Below are positions 28,601 to 39,064 of a stretch of DNA of 64,000 nt, one piece after another. The notes beneath the pieces were generated by a model. It had not been told where the DNA came from and did not search any database. It saw nothing but the letters and a program-made list of their open reading frames with translations. This DNA comes from Pterobdella sp. o SKG-2022 (lineage: Eukaryota; Annelida; Clitellata; Hirudinida; Piscicolidae): NCBI GenBank assembly GCA_964035795.1, contig OZ038322.1, forward strand, positions 7,937,345 through 8,001,344, read 5' to 3'. Positions within the stretch are counted from its first letter, which is position 1. Each line of letters begins with the position of its first letter. Both the position numbers and the translations under genes were made by a program.

Positions 28601-31600
28601 ACCTATTGTGAAAATGACGATTTCTAGTTTTTTATTCATTTAATTAACTATGAATTAAATTATTTGAAATTAAAAAAAGCAAAAAATTAATTTAAAATAT
28701 TGAAAAAAAAATTCATCCATAAATTCTGTTTTTTTGACAGACTTTTAATTCTTCAAAAGCAGAAAAACACAGAATCATAAAAAATTATCAGGGTAAATAA
28801 GAGTTTTTATTAAAAAACCGTCAAAATGGCATTTTCAATAAGATCTCATGCATAACAGGGCCTTCAAAATATTTGTTGGTTCAGTGTTATTACACTAATC
28901 GACGTTTGAATTAACGAATTATATAAGAACAAGAGAAAGCTAGCCTTATAATGCCTTAGAAAAAATAAAAACATTCAAACACTTGATGAGTAAAGTCATA
29001 ATATTAGATATTATTATATCTTAATTGTAAAACTGAATTATATCGATATCCATTGATTAAGTCTAACCCTACAAAAATGGGATCATAAAGACGGTAAATG
29101 ATAATGATTTTTATATATTGTATGACAATAATCAAGAAAATCTTTCCAAATATTATTATCTCATAAGTCAGAGTTACAATAAAGAAAATATTAAATAAAA
29201 AAATTAGTACTTTGAGAATCTGATGAAATTGAGAAACCAACAGAGTATTACCATTACTTTAAGTTTTTTATCAACTGGAATTTAAATTCTTAAGAACAAC
29301 TACTAACAGAAGTTTGAACATATAAAACGTAAGATAAAACAAAATAAAAAATAATATTTCGATTGAAGCATGAAAAAAATAATGCAAAAAAGAATTCACA
29401 AACAATAACCATTATAACTATTCAACTGAAACCACAGAGCCAGAATTGCCTTGTATTATCACCACGGATTGATTTATTAGCCAGCAGTTCACAGAAGCCA
29501 TATCACTAGATCTGCATCCATTAGGGGCTGGTGCAGTTTATACAATCTATAGCATTATATTCAAATACTTTTAATTTGAATTTTTATGTTTTGTAAATGG
29601 TTCTTTACTAAAACTTGAAACGAACAATTTTTAAGGCTTACGCAGGCGCATACATACGCGCACACATTATATAATTTCGTATATACATATAATGATATAG
29701 ATAGAGTTGGCTCTTTTAATGTTACTGGTAAATTATTGTTTTTATGAATGAAGTAGTTTATAATGATATTCTTTTTTGTTTATGCCCATGAGGTTAAAAT
29801 GAAAATTACTCATTAGCTGTAAACATATCTATGCAATAAACATTATCCAAAAATATAAAATAAAATAAACAAAGAAAATCAACAATACAATAAAACGGTC
29901 AATTATAGATTTTGAAGTAGGAAAAAATTTGATTAAATATCGAATAACGAAAAAAAAACAGGATTTGAATCAAAATTTTATTAAGTAAATAATAACATTA
30001 TCAAGTATAATAAAATTTGATTCCAATCCTTTTTTTAATAGGCTTGTTCAGTTATTCATATCGAAAAAAAAAAAGTTAATTTTAGATTTTAAAGTACACA
30101 CAAGCTCATTGCCCAAACATGTGTTGGGTTTATTATGAAATAACACAAGAACACAAATCCACGTATATAACGGCGAAGAGCGATCAAAGCTTATGATGCA
30201 TACAAGTGTGTATATCAAAATAGCAATATATCATTTCTTTAGCTTTTAACATATTTTCATTGTCGGGTTTTTTTGCAGCAGTTTTTGAAAAGCGAACTTA
30301 AATTTTATTTTTACTTTAAATATGAACTTGAATAGATAAAGATATTTTTGAAAATGCTTTTTTATATTCAGAAAATTTAAATCTCTTATTAAAAGTTAAA
30401 AAAATGTATAAAAAAATGATATTATGAGTGTCTAAATGGTTTATGTATGATTATAAATAAGCAGTGAGAGATTAAAAGCAAACATCAAAAAGAAAAATTA
30501 ATATATTCGTAAATGACCATTTATAAATGGGAGCAAAATAATCATTCATAAAAGGTCTTTCATAAGAAAAGATGATTAGGAATCATCTTTTCTTATAAAA
30601 TTCAATAAGATAAAAGATAAGCAACAAGTTAAGAAGTATATTGTGAAAGATAATTTTGAAAAGTTGGAAAACTTTTATTCCTTTTCTGAGTGGAAAAAAA
30701 ATTTTAATTGCATAAGCAAATATGTTTAAAATTACCAAAAAACCGCCTGCTAAAAATCTCTACATCAAGCAATATAAAAAATAAAAAATAATCAAAATCA
30801 ATAAACAATCATTTTAAAAATCAAACTGGATCTTTATATAGCTTGAATCAAACTTTCATTAAACAAAAAAAAATGCTATATTTGTAAAAAAAAATGTAAT
30901 AAATGAACTGATTTCAAAATACTATCACATTCTCATAAGAATGTTTTAAACTGCATATAAAACTTTGCAAATAGAATACCTTTGCAGCTTTCGCATGTTT
31001 GAAGGCCATAATGGTAGCCTGAGACTTTGTCAGAACAAACTGGGCACTTGTCGTCAAGAATGAATTTGCCAACTTGAGGTATGCTTGAGATGCTTGAAAT
31101 AGACACTGGTTTGCTATCTATTATGGTGCTTGGAGTTGTGATTGGTTGAAATACAGTTTTAATTTGTTGAAATGGTTGTTGATTGCTTTGGTGCATCTGT
31201 TGTTGCTGTTCATTTTGTTGCTGATGGTAGTCAAGTTGGTCTTGTGTTTGTTCAAGTTGGTCTAAATGTTGAGAATGAATATGTTGAGATAGTTGATGTG
31301 AAAGTTGTTGAAAATGTTCAGTTTGCCCTTGGCTGGCTTCTGAATATTTGAAAATGGAATTGTATGATTTAACTTATTGGAGAAACTTACAGGATAAAGC
31401 AATCTTTTATTGGATTTTGTTCGAAAAACATAAAACCAATTAAAATTTAAAAATTTGAGACAAATAATTAAACTATTGTTATATTTCTAAATGCTATATA
31501 GAAGTTTCAATAAATAAGCTGAATTTCAAAAATATCATAATATCATCATTGAAATAACCCAATTAAAGTAAGATACCTCTTTGTACAGGGTTAAGGTTGG

Positions 31601-31646
31601 CAAGAGTCATGTCACCATCGCTAGTGCATAAGTCATCGTTTGACAT
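25666..31646 (-). CDS. ftz-f1: Nuclear receptor FTZ-F1 / NR5A
   Basis: NR5A receptors bind DNA as monomers and control development, moulting or steroidogenesis in different animals. Eight exons join in phase to about 837 residues: 31646-31577, 31339-30980, 28602-28462, 28106-26782, 26625-26545, 26436-26332, 26166-26010 and 25940-25666. After a Gln-rich N-terminus comes the DNA-binding domain (about 122-190): [19 protein letters not shown]-box CESCKG, then [14 protein letters not shown] and CAYCRFQKC. The FTZ-F1 box directly follows ([15 protein letters not shown], about 192-217) and is specific to this subfamily. The ligand-binding domain contains [31 protein letters not shown] and [10 protein letters not shown]. 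It ends in the AF-2 helix LLIEMLL, four residues from the stop. The hinge is unusually long, roughly 300 residues rich in Asn, Ser and Gln. Introns split the DBD at the classical position between the fingers. Confidence 0.95.
29941..30062. repeat. Foldback (MITE-like) element in an FTZ-F1 intron
   Basis: Imperfect inverted arms of about 42-50 bases (left from 29941, right to about 30062) share GAATAAC, AGGATT and GAATCAAA..TTTTATTA. The total is about 122 bp with no coding capacity. The size matches the element at 5143-5264, although the arm sequences differ. Confidence 0.55.
30562..30596. repeat. Perfect 16-bp hairpin with a 3-base loop
   Basis: ATAAGAAAAGATGATT, AGG, AATCATCTTTTCTTAT: the arms are exact reverse complements. 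It lies in the 2.4-kb FTZ-F1 intron that separates the two zinc-finger exons, about 380 bases inside the intron from the upstream exon. Confidence 0.9.
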
Positions 31647-32348
31647 TATAATCAAAAACTATCTTTTCTTTTAAAACACTTTTTCGTTTAAAAACTATTC
31701 AAAATATTGAATTTTGATTAGAACTCCCATGCTAACTTTTTAAGAGAATTCATCTAACGGATTTCATTGGATATCCAATTAATTTTGAATTTAGAAGAAT
31801 ATATACAATTGATAAAATATTTTATATTTGCAAACACTATGAAAACAATTTAAAAATATAATTTTAATTTACATTTATAATATATCGATTGCGATACATA
31901 GATATGTGGCGCTTGCGCAGTAACTAGTAGGCCAATGTGCAACCAAAACTTCAAAGTTTTATAAATCTTGAAAAGAAATTTTTCAATACGATCAAACTTG
32001 TTAAAATAAAAGAAACTTATTTTTTTGCATTTAAATTTTTGAAAAACAGTTAAAAATTTTTTTTAACTTGACAAAAAGTATGTTTTTAAAATAGTTTTAT
32101 TAATTTTTTGTGATATTGAAATTTTTTAATTTCAAATTTTCTTCTTGGTTTTAGTAATTTCATTAAAATTTTCACCTTCAGGTTTCAAAATCGTATCCAA
32201 ACTAATAATTCGTTTATAAATCTCCATTAACTTGTGTAAGTATTTTCAAACTTTGTTTTTCTTAACTTGAAAATTTTGTAAATGCTATAATTACTTTAAG
32301 CAACCTATAAATTCAGAAATAATAACCAAATTGATAGAAAGAACAGAA
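31647..32348. promoter_or_regulatory. Divergent promoter interval of FTZ-F1 and NDRG
   Basis: The start codons of FTZ-F1 (-) and NDRG (+) are 702 bases apart. The only GC-richer island, about 31880-31945, contains TATCGATT (DRE-like), GCGCTTGCGCAG (close to the NRF-1 palindrome) and GGCCAAT (CCAAT box). The rest is AT-rich. The motifs are seen; their use is inferred. Confidence 0.45.
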
Positions 32349-35300
32349 ATGGAAAAGATAACTCCGTTTGAGCTTGAAGGTGTACAACTTTTAGACACAA
32401 AATCTAAAAGTGTAGCTTCTTTACAGATAATGGATTTGGTATGACGTAAATTATTAATTGATTCATTTGAACAATTTATAAAGGAAAATATTTTTTCGTA
32501 GGAGGAAAATATTAACACAAAATTTGGGCCAATTCGTGTGGTAGTACATGGAGACCGTAAAAAAACTGCTATACTTACATACCATGATATTGGTCTTAAC
32601 AGTAAGTTCATTCAATTAATGTAATACTTAAAAATGGACTTACATAAAGTTTCATTTTTTATAAAAAATATTTATAAAAATATATTTTCATTAGTATATG
32701 AAATAATTGAATGAAAGCCAAATAACTCGTCAGAAACTTATTGAACTATTTTTTAAAATTTAGTATATATACATATATAGCATTATTTTCAAAACCATTA
32801 TAACCAACTACACTCCAGGCACTTCCTGCTTTCAGGGGTTCTTCAACTACCCTGACATGCAAGTTCTCATGAAAGACTTCTGTGTCTACCATGTTAATGC
32901 CATTGGTCAAGAAGAAAATGCTAAAACTCTACCAGGAGAGTATGTATTTTATGGGTTTTCAACCATTGTAATTGTTCTCAAGTTATATACACCCTGGAGC
33001 TTCAACCACAAAAACAATCTTTGGTAAAGAAAAAATGACTAAAAATTTTTATTAAATTATTTAAAAAATTTTTTCCTAATATTGTTATAAAATAATATTT
33101 CTTATTTTATCAAAGTACAATTAATTTCAAGCCTCAGGTAAAAGCTAAATTTCTTGCTGAGAAAAATAGGCTATAAAGAGAATTATAACAATGATGATTG
33201 AAACGACTAAATTGAATAAATTTCCTATGTCATCATTGATTTAAATCAACATTATTCTCAGTATCACTCTTCTACAAGCTTTTTTTCTTATTCTACAAAT
33301 TTAAATTTCCATTATCACCATCTCCACCATTGCAGTTACATGTACCCATCTCTGGATGACTTGGCCCTCACCTTGATTCCAGTTCTGGAACATTACAAGT
33401 AATCCAATCAATTAGCATATTTTTGTGATTAAATCATGTTTTAGAATTAGTATCACTTTTTATAATAAAATTTGATTGATTTGATAAATATGTCAATTAT
33501 AAATACAAAACTATCTTTAAAATAACCTCACATCATTAAGTATATTATTTCAAATTTTGTTGACTGGGTTTCAAAATCTCATAAAAATAATCAAAAATTG
33601 CTTTCTTTTTAGTTTTATTTTACTTCTGACCATTACTGGTTTGAATTATCAATTAAAATAACAGGGAAAATCAAATATCTGTTATAAACTTTTGTATAAT
33701 AGTTATATTAATATATTCTATTCATCAAATAAACTTAATTAGGCTTGAAATTGTTCTTAAACATCAAAGCTCAACGTATTAGTTGTTATGCTTAACCTGA
33801 TGATGGAAGTGTAAAGCTTTGGCATTAATTTGATAAAATATACAATCAAATTGTCATTATTCAATGATTATAATTTTTAATTGTTCAATATATTATGTTA
33901 TTTTTTAATATATATAAATTATGTCATTTTTGAATTCATTAGTCTGAACATCAATATAAAAAAATTGAAACTAACACTAGTTCTCATTTATAGCATTTAC
34001 TGCTACTGATAGGTTAGAACATTCATCACTATAATAACATTGAAGAATAATATCAATTGTACTTTCATAGCTTGAAAACATTCATTGGTTTTGGTGTGGG
34101 AGCAGGAGCAAACATATTGGCGAGATTTGAAGTAAGTGTATAACTTTTATCATCACCAATCAGTCAAGTCGTTGAATTCTAATGATCCCATACTGCTGTT
34201 GACTTTGTTTATGTCATTTAACATGCTTAGAAATTAAAAACGCTACAAAAGTATAATATTTAACTATTAATGTGTGTCTAATGGGTCTACCCAGTGTATA
34301 AACGAACGATAAATGATGATGCTGATGAGAATGAATCTTGCTTACAGTGAATTTTTTTTTACAGTTACTGAGGCCAGAAAGAGTGGAAGCCCTAGTGCTG
34401 GTGAACTGCAATGCCTCCCAGGCTGGGTGGATTGAATGGAGCTATCAAAAGGTTTCATTAATATTTATCACATTACAAAGGTATTTTGAGACTATCTGAG
34501 TCACTGATAATTAGTTAATTTTATTAAAAATAATTTTTTTTATTGTTCATAGTATATTAGCCTTTTAAAAATGTATTTTATTGAAGCTTCTAACAAGTCA
34601 TATTGAGTAGTCAACTCATGAGAATTAAATTCAATTTATATTGAGACATCACAACCTTCAAACTTTTTATTTTAATATTAGTATTAATATAAAAATTTTT
34701 GAAGAAAAATCAACATGAATAATAGAAATAATAATAATAATAATAAACAATAATAATTGTAAACCAACATTAATCACCTTAACCTACAATAAATACGCTG
34801 ATAACTTGCGTTCTCAACAGTGGAACGCCTGGTACCTATGTAGTGGCATGCTCACTGCCGCTGTGGAGGAGTACATGCTGTGGCACTGGTTTGGAACGGT
34901 TAGTGGTGGAGTAACCATGATAATAATAGTAATTATGGTATTATTAATACTTAGTCTACTACTACTAATAATAATAATAGTATTACTACTGCCACTACTA
35001 CTAATAGGAATACTACTACTACTACAACTTATAATAATAATATTAATAATGTGAATGGTCCTAGGCATGACGTTAAACTGCAGCGAAGACAGCGTCTCCA
35101 ATTTGAGACTGCTTTCCTGTTATAACCTGGATAACAGAAGACTTCGGTAACAGGTATCAACAAACTGATATCCTGGTATCGTTGTCATTTTGCTTGGCGG
35201 AGGATCATTCTTTATTGACAACGGCAAAGCAAACTGCTCAAGTGTGGGAACGGCGGTTCTTGAAATCCGATAGTTTCAAGTTGGACGTTAGCTTGGGCTG

Positions 35301-37259
35301 GCAGTTCTATGAAAACTGTCCCAACTAAAAATAGCTTTCATTAGCCGACTGCTGTATACCCCAGCTACTGGGACGCCTACAGCAGTATAATCTAATGTGG
35401 ATATTATTATTAATGTGAATAATCGTCTAACTTCATGAAAATGGAACAATAAAGACAATGAACCACAAATAATAAAAACAAAATTTTCATAATTGGCAGT
35501 GGTTGTAACTTTTAGTATCCATATACTTTTGAGACTGGTATATCAATAATAAGTGTAATTATTAATCACCTGATAGAAAAATAATTCAACATAAAACACT
35601 TTTCAAAGTTCATTAGTTTTTCACAAAGTTTTTTATGTAAACTCACATTATCCAGTGATTCATAATGGCTTTGCAAATAGTTTTGTGTGCTGAATTATGA
35701 GACTGAAAAAATAAAGACAAGTCAAACTATGATTAAGTTTTTTCAAACCCTCGAACCAAGTTCATTTTAACATTTGCAGTTAGAGGTCTTTCATTTCGTT
35801 ATAACCTAGATACAAATGGACTGATGATATGAACTATTGCCAATCAATCAAATAATGTGTATAGCCTCTTTTTCTTTTATCAAAAATTGAGCTTTCATGA
35901 AAAAATTATATTAGACATAATTAACATAATAGTATTAATATATTTTAATGTATTTTACATTGCGATAACATAACTTGTTAGACAATGATATAACAGAAAA
36001 CAATGGAGACAAACAATGATTTGATAGTGGCTTACACCGAGTACATCAAGTCTCTGAACCCTGTCAACCTCGGTCAATTCGTCACTTCCTATATCAAGTG
36101 GGGTTTATCGTTGTTTTGCTTGCAAACCAGCCTGTTTTTATGTGAAGCTTCTTTGTTTTCGAGAAAATATAGAATGCTATTATTGTGTTTTAGTATATTA
36201 GCTTCATTTATGGAGTTAGATTCATACATTTTGAAAAAATTATTTAAATTCAGTAAAATTATTGCAATATTATCATTGAAAGTGTTGAAATAAGGTTTTT
36301 TTGTTGATACACACAGTTTCATTAATACAACCATAAAATGTTTAAACCATTGAAATGCTAACAGACGCACAGATCTTGGAATTGTTAGAGAACTTGACAA
36401 GCTTAAAAAGAATACCACTAGAAATTTTCAGTTGGTTTTACTGATATTTCTTTGAATTATTACTGGGTATGTCTGATGTTAAATTACGCCTAGCTTAGAG
36501 TTTTTTAACACTGGTTTTTCAAAAATCTATAAAATCTTAAATGGTGCACATAAGCAACTAAGAAAGCATGCAAATGTACGCAGGTGCCCAGTGATGTTGG
36601 TTGCAGGGGACCATTCACCTCATCTGGAAGACACAGTCAATATGAACGGCAGACTCGACCCCACCAACTCTACCTGGATCAAAGTACTTATCCTTGCCTA
36701 TTTCTTTACAGTATTTTTTGATTGTTTAATTCAGGGTTTATAATTTTTTGAATTTAGTGTTTGAAGTTATGAATTATTGAATATAATACGAAAGTTCCAA
36801 TGTGGAGGCATGATTCTTGAGGAAGTCCCTGCAAAGTTGTGTCAATCATTCTTTCTCTTCCTTCAAGGACTTGGTCATGGTTAGCATTCAGGGTTGATCA
36901 TTTGAATATGTATATTGATAAAGGTAAACCATAATTTTTATAGCTTCTTTTATCGTGTCATTCAAACATCTAATTACCAATTGAGTTTAAGCAAACACTG
37001 TGAAACAGGTGATAACTGTTCTGACATGAGAACTAATCTATTACATAAATGATTACTCTGATTTCCTACCATTTGATTTATATAATCTAATTGAGTTTTT
37101 AATTAATATTGATGGTTTGTTTCAATAAAATCCATTTTTAAATTATACCATTTTGCATTATAAAATTATCGATTACTGAAAACTTAATTAAATCCATTAA
37201 CTTATATTGCAGTGCCTACCATGAAATCGAGTGAGGATGGCCATATTTCCCATGTGTGA
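32349..37259 (+). CDS. NDRG: NDRG family protein
   Basis: NDRG proteins have an alpha/beta-hydrolase fold without hydrolase activity and act in differentiation, stress response and vesicle traffic. Twelve exons join in phase to about 332 residues: 32349-32438, 32502-32601, 32819-32939, 33336-33398, 34071-34131, 34365-34451, 34821-34898, 35997-36097, 36365-36430, 36584-36683, 36795-36879 and 37213-37259. Family blocks appear in order: AILTYHDIGLN, CFQGFFNYPDM, YPSLDDLALTLIPVLEHY, KTFIGFGVGAGANILARF, VEALVLVNCNASQAGWIEW, CPVMLVAGDHSPHLEDTV and LFLQGLGH. The nucleophile elbow is GVGAGA rather than GxSxG, the expected loss of the catalytic serine. The C-terminal tail is very short (VPTMKSSEDGHISHV), lacking the repeats or long phospho-tail of some vertebrate members. 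The start is chosen by similarity and the first in-frame ATG. Confidence 0.93.
34917..35050. repeat. ATT/ACT triplet-rich low-complexity tract
   Basis: An imperfect run of ATA, ATT and ACT triplets immediately behind the donor of NDRG exon 7 and before element A copy 2. The open frames here are compositional artefacts. Confidence 0.8.
35063..35391 (-). repeat. Dispersed element A, copy 2
   Basis: The reverse complement aligns with 7081-7438 from ATTATACTGCTGTAGGC to GCAGTTTAACGTCATGCCT. TAATGTG occurs just outside both ends (35047-35053 and 35393-35399) and may be a target-site duplication. It lies in NDRG intron 7 and is less altered than copy 1, so it is the better template for a consensus. 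Confidence 0.8.
36990..37045 (-). repeat. Decayed fragment of the tRNA-derived SINE
   Basis: The plus-strand text AAACACTGTGAAACAGGTGA followed by TAACTGTTCTGACATGAG matches the body of the SINE at 4786-4965 (ACACTGTGGAACAGGTGC). Only the central body is left; the tRNA-like head is eroded. Confidence 0.35.
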
Positions 37260-37787
37260 TTCTATACTCCAAACTTTTTTTCATTGTATGTGTTTTCTAC
37301 ACCAACAACTTATTATCATGGTAGTCAAAAAGCACAAGCTTTGTTTATGATTTCTAGCACTCTACACACGTTTAGCTTTAGACTTCACTATGATGATTAA
37401 TATAGTGTATCATTCCTCAACATGTGAGCTTAATATCCATTCTTCGTTGTTTACAAAATCCTAAGCATAAACCCTTAAAAATTATTAATGTACTGCCTGA
37501 CACTTATAAATTGATATTTAATGAACCCTTATTAATAGCTTATAAATTTGAAATTCTCGCGTTGGGTGTGTAGCTTCGAACCATTCTTAACTCATTTTTG
37601 GTATTGTTTAACTGTCGAGGTTTTTAATTAATGAATGTTTGTGCTTTTAAATCAATCAACTTTTAAAAACCAATCTTGTATTTATTTGTTTTGGTAAGTT
37701 TGGCATACTTTTGGATACATTTATACATGATGTGGCGTTACATTGAAAATGCAAAAATGAACAAAATATGTTTAAATTTGAAATTAT
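37260..37787. other. Intergenic, between convergent NDRG and TBCA
   Basis: The 528 bases separating the two stop codons probably hold both 3' untranslated regions. No open frame or structured RNA was recognised. Confidence 0.5.
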
Positions 37788-38550
37788 CTATCTAGCTTGA
37801 GAATCTTCTAGTGCTTCTAAAGCTTTTTTATATTCTTCTGTTTCATTAAGTTCTTGATGCCCCTCCTGTGACAACATAATCATCAAATTTCTGATTATAA
37901 GTTGACCATTCAAAAAAAATTAAAATAGAATTCCACACTTACCAGTACAATTTCAAGTTCTTGTCTAGCTTTGTCAAGCCGTGAAATAGAATTGGGTACA
38001 AGTGTTTTAGATTCATTTAGCAGTTCTTCCTTAAGATTATGCATAAATAGCTAAGTATTACTCAACTTGAAAAAAAAACATTCTAACTTGTTTTTTAATC
38101 ATATAAGGGTCTTCATCTAATTTCATTCTCATTTCATCGAGTTTCTGTTGTAATTTTATCACTTCACTTTCATAGTAAAGTTTGTCTTTGTAGATCCTAG
38201 TTATATTTATATTGATATTCAAAATTTATTTAAATTTTGTGATGAGAGATACTAAAATAAAAAATGTGTTGAGCTTAGTCATAAGTTTAAATCATTTAAA
38301 AAAGCAAATGCTCTAACATGGAACATGAATATAAACAAAAAATGCTGATAAAAGCATATCCCTCAAATCTTATAATGTTGAAACATGCAGAATAAATATT
38401 GATTTTTTTACTAATGATTGAAGAAAGCCGAACTAATGTGAAAACTTAGTAAAAACATCGAAAAAAATTTTAAAGTTGAATAACAAAAATCTACCTTTTA
38501 ACCATTCCGGTTTTAATTTTGATACTTTTGATTATATTCGCGTCAGTCAT
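37788..38550 (-). CDS. TBCA: Tubulin-binding cofactor A
   Basis: TBCA is a small cytoplasmic chaperone that captures beta-tubulin released from the CCT chaperonin before dimer assembly. Four exons, 38550-38495, 38196-38088, 38029-37943 and 37865-37788, join in phase to 109 residues, essentially the human length of 108. The N-terminus IKSIKIKTGMVKR and the three-helix bundle blocks KLYYESEVIKLQQKLDEMR, YMIKKQEELLNESKTLVP and RLDKARQELEIVLE match the family in order. The C-terminus is ETEEYKKALEALEDSQAR. It is highly helical throughout, with no membrane segment. It is divergent from RELCH, whose start codon is 515 bases away. An acceptor-like TTAG lies two bases before the ATG. Confidence 0.95.
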
Positions 38551-39064
38551 TTCTAATAATATTTAATCGATTTTTAATCACCCTGTCAACAAAAATTTGT
38601 TTCGACTAACACTTCAATCTTTTTTAATTAGAATTTATTTCAAAATGCAATGACATACAAAAAATTAGATTATAATAATTTTTGCAAAATTGAAACAACA
38701 GAAAATTAACATGGAAAATTTCGAATACATTTCAACAGATAGTAAGTTCTTAAATAAAAAAATAATTCTGGTTGAGTATAAATGCAAAAAAAATTTTTTT
38801 TCATTTATCAATTTTGTTGATATGATATACATAGTAAGAAATCATTCAAACAGTTTTCTATTAACTTCTAATGCGTATCTTATGATTTTTAATGTTTCAA
38901 TTAATTAATACAGGTGTGATTAGAAACGCCACTTTATTAGTCCATCTCTAATTTTAAATTTAAACATGGAAGTACGTCCGTAAAAACTAACTTTTGATTT
39001 AAAACTTCGAAAATAACAAATTTGTTAGAAACTAAAAAAAATAAGTATATAGATTTGTGTTATA
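38551..39064. promoter_or_regulatory. Divergent promoter interval of TBCA and RELCH
   Basis: This is an AT-rich 514-base interval between the two start codons. On the plus strand a strong donor (GTAAGT at 38742) and an acceptor (TACAG ending 38913) suggest a 172-base intron in the RELCH 5' untranslated region. Joined, they would make a 22-codon upstream frame starting at 38711. This is inferred from the splice signals only. Confidence 0.4.

Noticed and set aside
29440..29540. Alternative first exon of FTZ-F1 in the DBD-splitting intron
   Set aside because: The patch is slightly GC-richer, but its only ATG frame stops after ten codons and joining it to the next exon would remove the first zinc finger.
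28462..31339. RXR or another NR2-type receptor
   Set aside because: The P-box CESCKG and the adjacent FTZ-F1 box ([15 protein letters not shown]) are specific to NR5A; RXR has CEGCKG and lacks this box.
36098..36293. Continuation of the plus-strand frame beyond NDRG exon 8
   Set aside because: The frame only runs through the intron. A GTGGGG donor at 36098 and the phase of the next exon restore the NDRG family sequence.
37788..38550. Prefoldin subunit
   Set aside because: The small helical protein superficially resembles prefoldin, but IKIKTGMVKR, KKQEELLNESK and EEYKKA and the 109-residue length match tubulin cofactor A.
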